From Paracoccaceae bacterium (GTDB taxonomy: Bacteria > Pseudomonadota > Alphaproteobacteria > Rhodobacterales > Rhodobacteraceae), in NCBI GenBank assembly GCA_007128865.1, contig SKWP01000020.1, positions 1 through 6,968 of the forward strand: DNA of 6,968 nucleotides, given 5' to 3'. The number at the start of each line of letters is the position of its first letter. Positions within the stretch are counted from its first letter, which is position 1. A program made the translations under genes and the position numbers. This document shows positions 5,082-6,968 of this stretch, piece by piece. The notes beneath the pieces were generated by a model that had not been told where the DNA came from, searched no databases, and saw only the letters and a program-made list of their open reading frames with translations.

Positions 5082-6191
5082 ATGGTAAAGCACTTCGTCC
5101 CCCAGTCGGCACCGCAGATGTATCGGGCCCTTCCCCGTATCGATGCAGCGCAGGCGCGCAGACTGGCTGATCTGCTGATCCCGGGCGAAGCACCGGCCAT
5201 GCAGTCCATGAAACGGCTGATCACCATGCTGGCACCCGCCGCGGCGCCGGTGCTTGTCCAGGGCCCCAGCGGTTCGGGCAAGGAACTGGTCGCGCAGGCG
5301 CTGCACGAATTGTCGCGCCGCGAGGGCCAGCTTGTGGCCGTCAACTGCGCCGCCATCCCTGCCGAGCTGCTGGAGGGCGAATTCTTTGGCGCCGAGCGCG
5401 GAGCCTACACCGGGGCGGACCGTGCCCGCGAGGGCCTGATCGAGCAGGCCCATGGCGGCACCTTGTTTCTGGATGAAATCGGCGATCTGCCGCTGGCGAT
5501 GCAGGCCAAGCTGCTGCGGGTTCTGGAAACCCGCACGATCCGCAGGCTGGGCGGAAAGGAGCCGGTGACGCTGGATTTCCGCCTTGTCGCCGCAACGCAT
5601 CGCGATCTGGCCGCCATGGTGGCCGAAGGCACCTTTCGGGAGGATCTGTACTTCCGGCTTTCGGTCTTTCCGCTGAAGGTTCCGCCGCTGTCGGAACGTC
5701 TGGGCGATCTGCCTCTGCTGCTGCAGCATATGCTGGACGCCGAAGCCGATGGTCAGGTTGACGCGATGCAGCCGGTCTTTGATGCATCGGCCCTGCGGAC
5801 GCTGGCCGCCCATGCCTGGACCGGAAACGTGCGCGAGCTCAGGACGCTTGTCCAGCGCGCCTGCCTGCTGTTTCCGGGGCGCCGGGTGGGCGCGCGCGAG
5901 GTTGCCGAAAACCTGCTGAGCTTTGCCCTGCCCGAGGCCGAACCCGGGCCGTGGCCGGATGCACCGCTGCCGCAAGACCCGACGATTGACGACGCCGGCC
6001 GTTTCAGCACGGTCTTCGAACAGGGCGCCCGGCGGATCGACATGCGCGGTTACCTGCGCGACATCGAGGTGGCGATGATCACCGCGGCGCTCGATGCGCA
6101 GGACGGCTGCGTGAGCAGGGCCGCCGAAGCGCTGGGCCTGCGCCGCACCACCCTGATCGAGAAGCTGCGCAAATACGGTCTGGCGCGCTGA
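5082..6191 (+). CDS. fleQ: FleQ-like sigma-54-dependent flagellar activator without receiver domain
   Basis: A 369-residue enhancer-binding protein of the NtrC class that would drive sigma-54 flagellar promoters. The AAA+ domain (about 33-262) has Walker A GPSGSGKE (61-68), the sigma-54 contact loop GAYTGA (107-112, Tyr for the usual Phe), Walker B LFLDEIGDLP (D131/E132), sensor I region AATHRDL (171-176), arginine-finger candidates R186 and R192 in FREDLYFRL, and sensor II WTGNVREL (246-253). The C-terminus (327-369) is a Fis-type helix-turn-helix ending LGLRRTTLIEKLRKYGL, very like Pseudomonas FleQ. Only about 32 residues precede the AAA+ domain, so the N-terminal FleQ/receiver domain is missing. 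As I recall, R. sphaeroides FleQ is also short and works with a partner, FleT; that parallel is inference. AAGGA (5069-5073) lies 8 bases before the ATG. It is tail to tail with fliD, supporting a flagellar role over other NtrC-type regulators. Confidence 0.85.
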   Translation: MVKHFVPQSAPQMYRALPRIDAAQARRLADLLIPGEAPAMQSMKRLITMLAPAAAPVLVQGPSGSGKELVAQALHELSRREGQLVAVNCAAIPAELLEGEFFGAERGAYTGADRAREGLIEQAHGGTLFLDEIGDLPLAMQAKLLRVLETRTIRRLGGKEPVTLDFRLVAATHRDLAAMVAEGTFREDLYFRLSVFPLKVPPLSERLGDLPLLLQHMLDAEADGQVDAMQPVFDASALRTLAAHAWTGNVRELRTLVQRACLLFPGRRVGAREVAENLLSFALPEAEPGPWPDAPLPQDPTIDDAGRFSTVFEQGARRIDMRGYLRDIEVAMITAALDAQDGCVSRAAEALGLRRTTLIEKLRKYGLAR

Positions 6192-6194
6192 GCG

Positions 6195-6968
6195 CTATTT
6201 CTTGTTCGACCACATATCGACAAGGTTCTGCAGGTAGCTGGCGGTCGAGTTCATCTGCGAAACCGCCTGTTCCATCGCGGCAAATCGCGACAGATACCGT
6301 TTCTCGACCAGCGCCGCGCGGGTTTCCAGCAATTCGATCCGCTCTGACCTCTGGCTGTTCTGACGGTCGATTTCGGTTTCGCGCCGGCCGATCAGGCCGC
6401 CGCTCGACACGGCATCATCAAGCAATATTGCCAGAGATTCCGAAAAGCTGCGCCCGAAACGTATCGTGTCGGATTGCAGGTCAGCCGGTGTGGTGACCGA
6501 AATCCCGCGCGCCGGGCCGTCAAGCACCGTGTGGCGCAGGCTCCCGTCCGGCAATTCCAGCCCCGACATCCTGAAACCGTCGAGGGTCGCGTTGCCGGCT
6601 GCATCGCGGCTGAAGGCATAATCGCCCGCCCGCAAGGCCTGGCCCGGATTGCCCGAAACCGCCGACCGCCCGGAAAGGGCGCGCAGCTTGTTGTCGAACA
6701 GGGCATCGAAATCCCCGGCGCGCTGGGCAAAGGTCCGGTCGAAGGCAGGCGGATCGAGGCGCAGGCTGCCGTTCCGTTCGGTGGCGATGCCCAGGTCGGC
6801 CAGCGAGATCGGACGATCCGCAAAACCCGCGATCGGCCGGGCAATCAACTGGCGCAGCGCGCCTTCCAGCGCCTGGAGGTTGCGGTCCCCGGCCAGATCG
6901 CCGGCGGCACCATCGCCTGCACCGTTTCTGGTTAGGTCTCGCAGCAGGCCGAGGGTGTCGTTGAGGCC
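6195..6968 (-). CDS. fliD: FliD, flagellar hook-associated protein 2 (C-terminal part; 5' end outside window)
   Basis: The minus-strand frame is open from the window edge to a TAG at 6195-6197, giving 257 residues of a longer protein. FliD forms the cap at the filament tip and promotes flagellin folding there. The visible start, L-R-D-L-T-R-N-G-A-G-D-G-A-A-G-D-L-A-G-D-R, followed by L-E-G-A-L-R-Q-L, matches the FliD_C region with its 'gdL.gD..v..l...lr' pattern. Next comes S-L-A-D-L-G-I-A-T-E-R-N-G-S-L-R-L-D, also a FliD hallmark ('L..iGi....G.l.ld'). The last 60 residues are a long helix with heptads (IELLETRAALVEKRYLSRFAAMEQAV) ending in SYLQNLVDMWSNKK, the usual C-terminal coiled coil of FliD that is left disordered or packed in the cap. 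In-frame TTG 6848 is internal, not the start. The stop lies three bases from that of the convergent fleQ-like gene. Confidence 0.9.
   Translation of the reverse strand, partial: GLNDTLGLLRDLTRNGAGDGAAGDLAGDRNLQALEGALRQLIARPIAGFADRPISLADLGIATERNGSLRLDPPAFDRTFAQRAGDFDALFDNKLRALSGRSAVSGNPGQALRAGDYAFSRDAAGNATLDGFRMSGLELPDGSLRHTVLDGPARGISVTTPADLQSDTIRFGRSFSESLAILLDDAVSSGGLIGRRETEIDRQNSQRSERIELLETRAALVEKRYLSRFAAMEQAVSQMNSTASYLQNLVDMWSNKK

Noticed and set aside
5043..5975. A 310-codon minus-strand frame opposite the fleQ-like gene
   Set aside because: It mirrors the AAA+ coding sequence and shows no motif of its own; the plus-strand protein is strongly supported.
1..6968. CRISPR arrays, tRNA and rRNA genes
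   Set aside because: I saw no regularly spaced direct repeats, no tRNA-like cloverleaf with a T-arm motif, and no rRNA sequence.

Overview
The window looks like part of a flagellar gene region from a GC-rich proteobacterium. The recognisable genes are the end of a probable flgA, then flgM, a FleQ-type sigma-54 activator and the C-terminal half of FliD. An alphaproteobacterium, possibly of the Rhodobacter group, is a reasonable guess. The reasons are GC-rich codon use with GC-rich third positions, and a FleQ-like activator without an N-terminal receiver domain, as I recall for the Rhodobacter sphaeroides Fla1 system. The sequence alone does not prove the taxon.

Left part (1-834, + strand): the last codons of a probable flgA run into flgM (anti-sigma-28). 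Ten bases later comes a small protein with one membrane segment, a coiled coil and a C-terminal helix-turn-helix-like end, sitting where flgN is often found. These three are probably one operon. After a 195-base gap with an A/T-rich tract, a large hybrid histidine kinase follows (1030-3291). Its order is receiver, LOV-like PAS, PAS, HisKA, HATPase, receiver, with no DNA-binding output domain, so it probably signals through other proteins.

Middle part (3292-5081): a convergent gap with small inverted repeats separates the kinase from a two-gene minus-strand operon. Its first gene encodes a small cytoplasmic protein with a nitrile-hydratase-alpha/NHLP-leader-like fold. Its second, joined by an ATGA overlap, encodes an exported Sel1/TPR-like protein. 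Upstream of that operon, and between it and the divergent fleQ-like gene, lies a roughly 320-base nested imperfect palindrome. It has short terminal inverted repeats and a 4-base direct repeat, and looks like a non-autonomous mobile element (MITE-like). Two adjacent dyad symmetries lie between this element and the fleQ-like gene.

Right part (5082-6968): the fleQ-like gene (+) meets fliD (-) tail to tail with three bases between the stop codons. fliD runs off the window.

Together the genes suggest flagellar control at two levels: sigma-54 activation by the FleQ-like protein, and sigma-28 inhibition by FlgM. A phosphorelay kinase and two poorly understood small genes are embedded beside them; their link to motility is inferred only from position.
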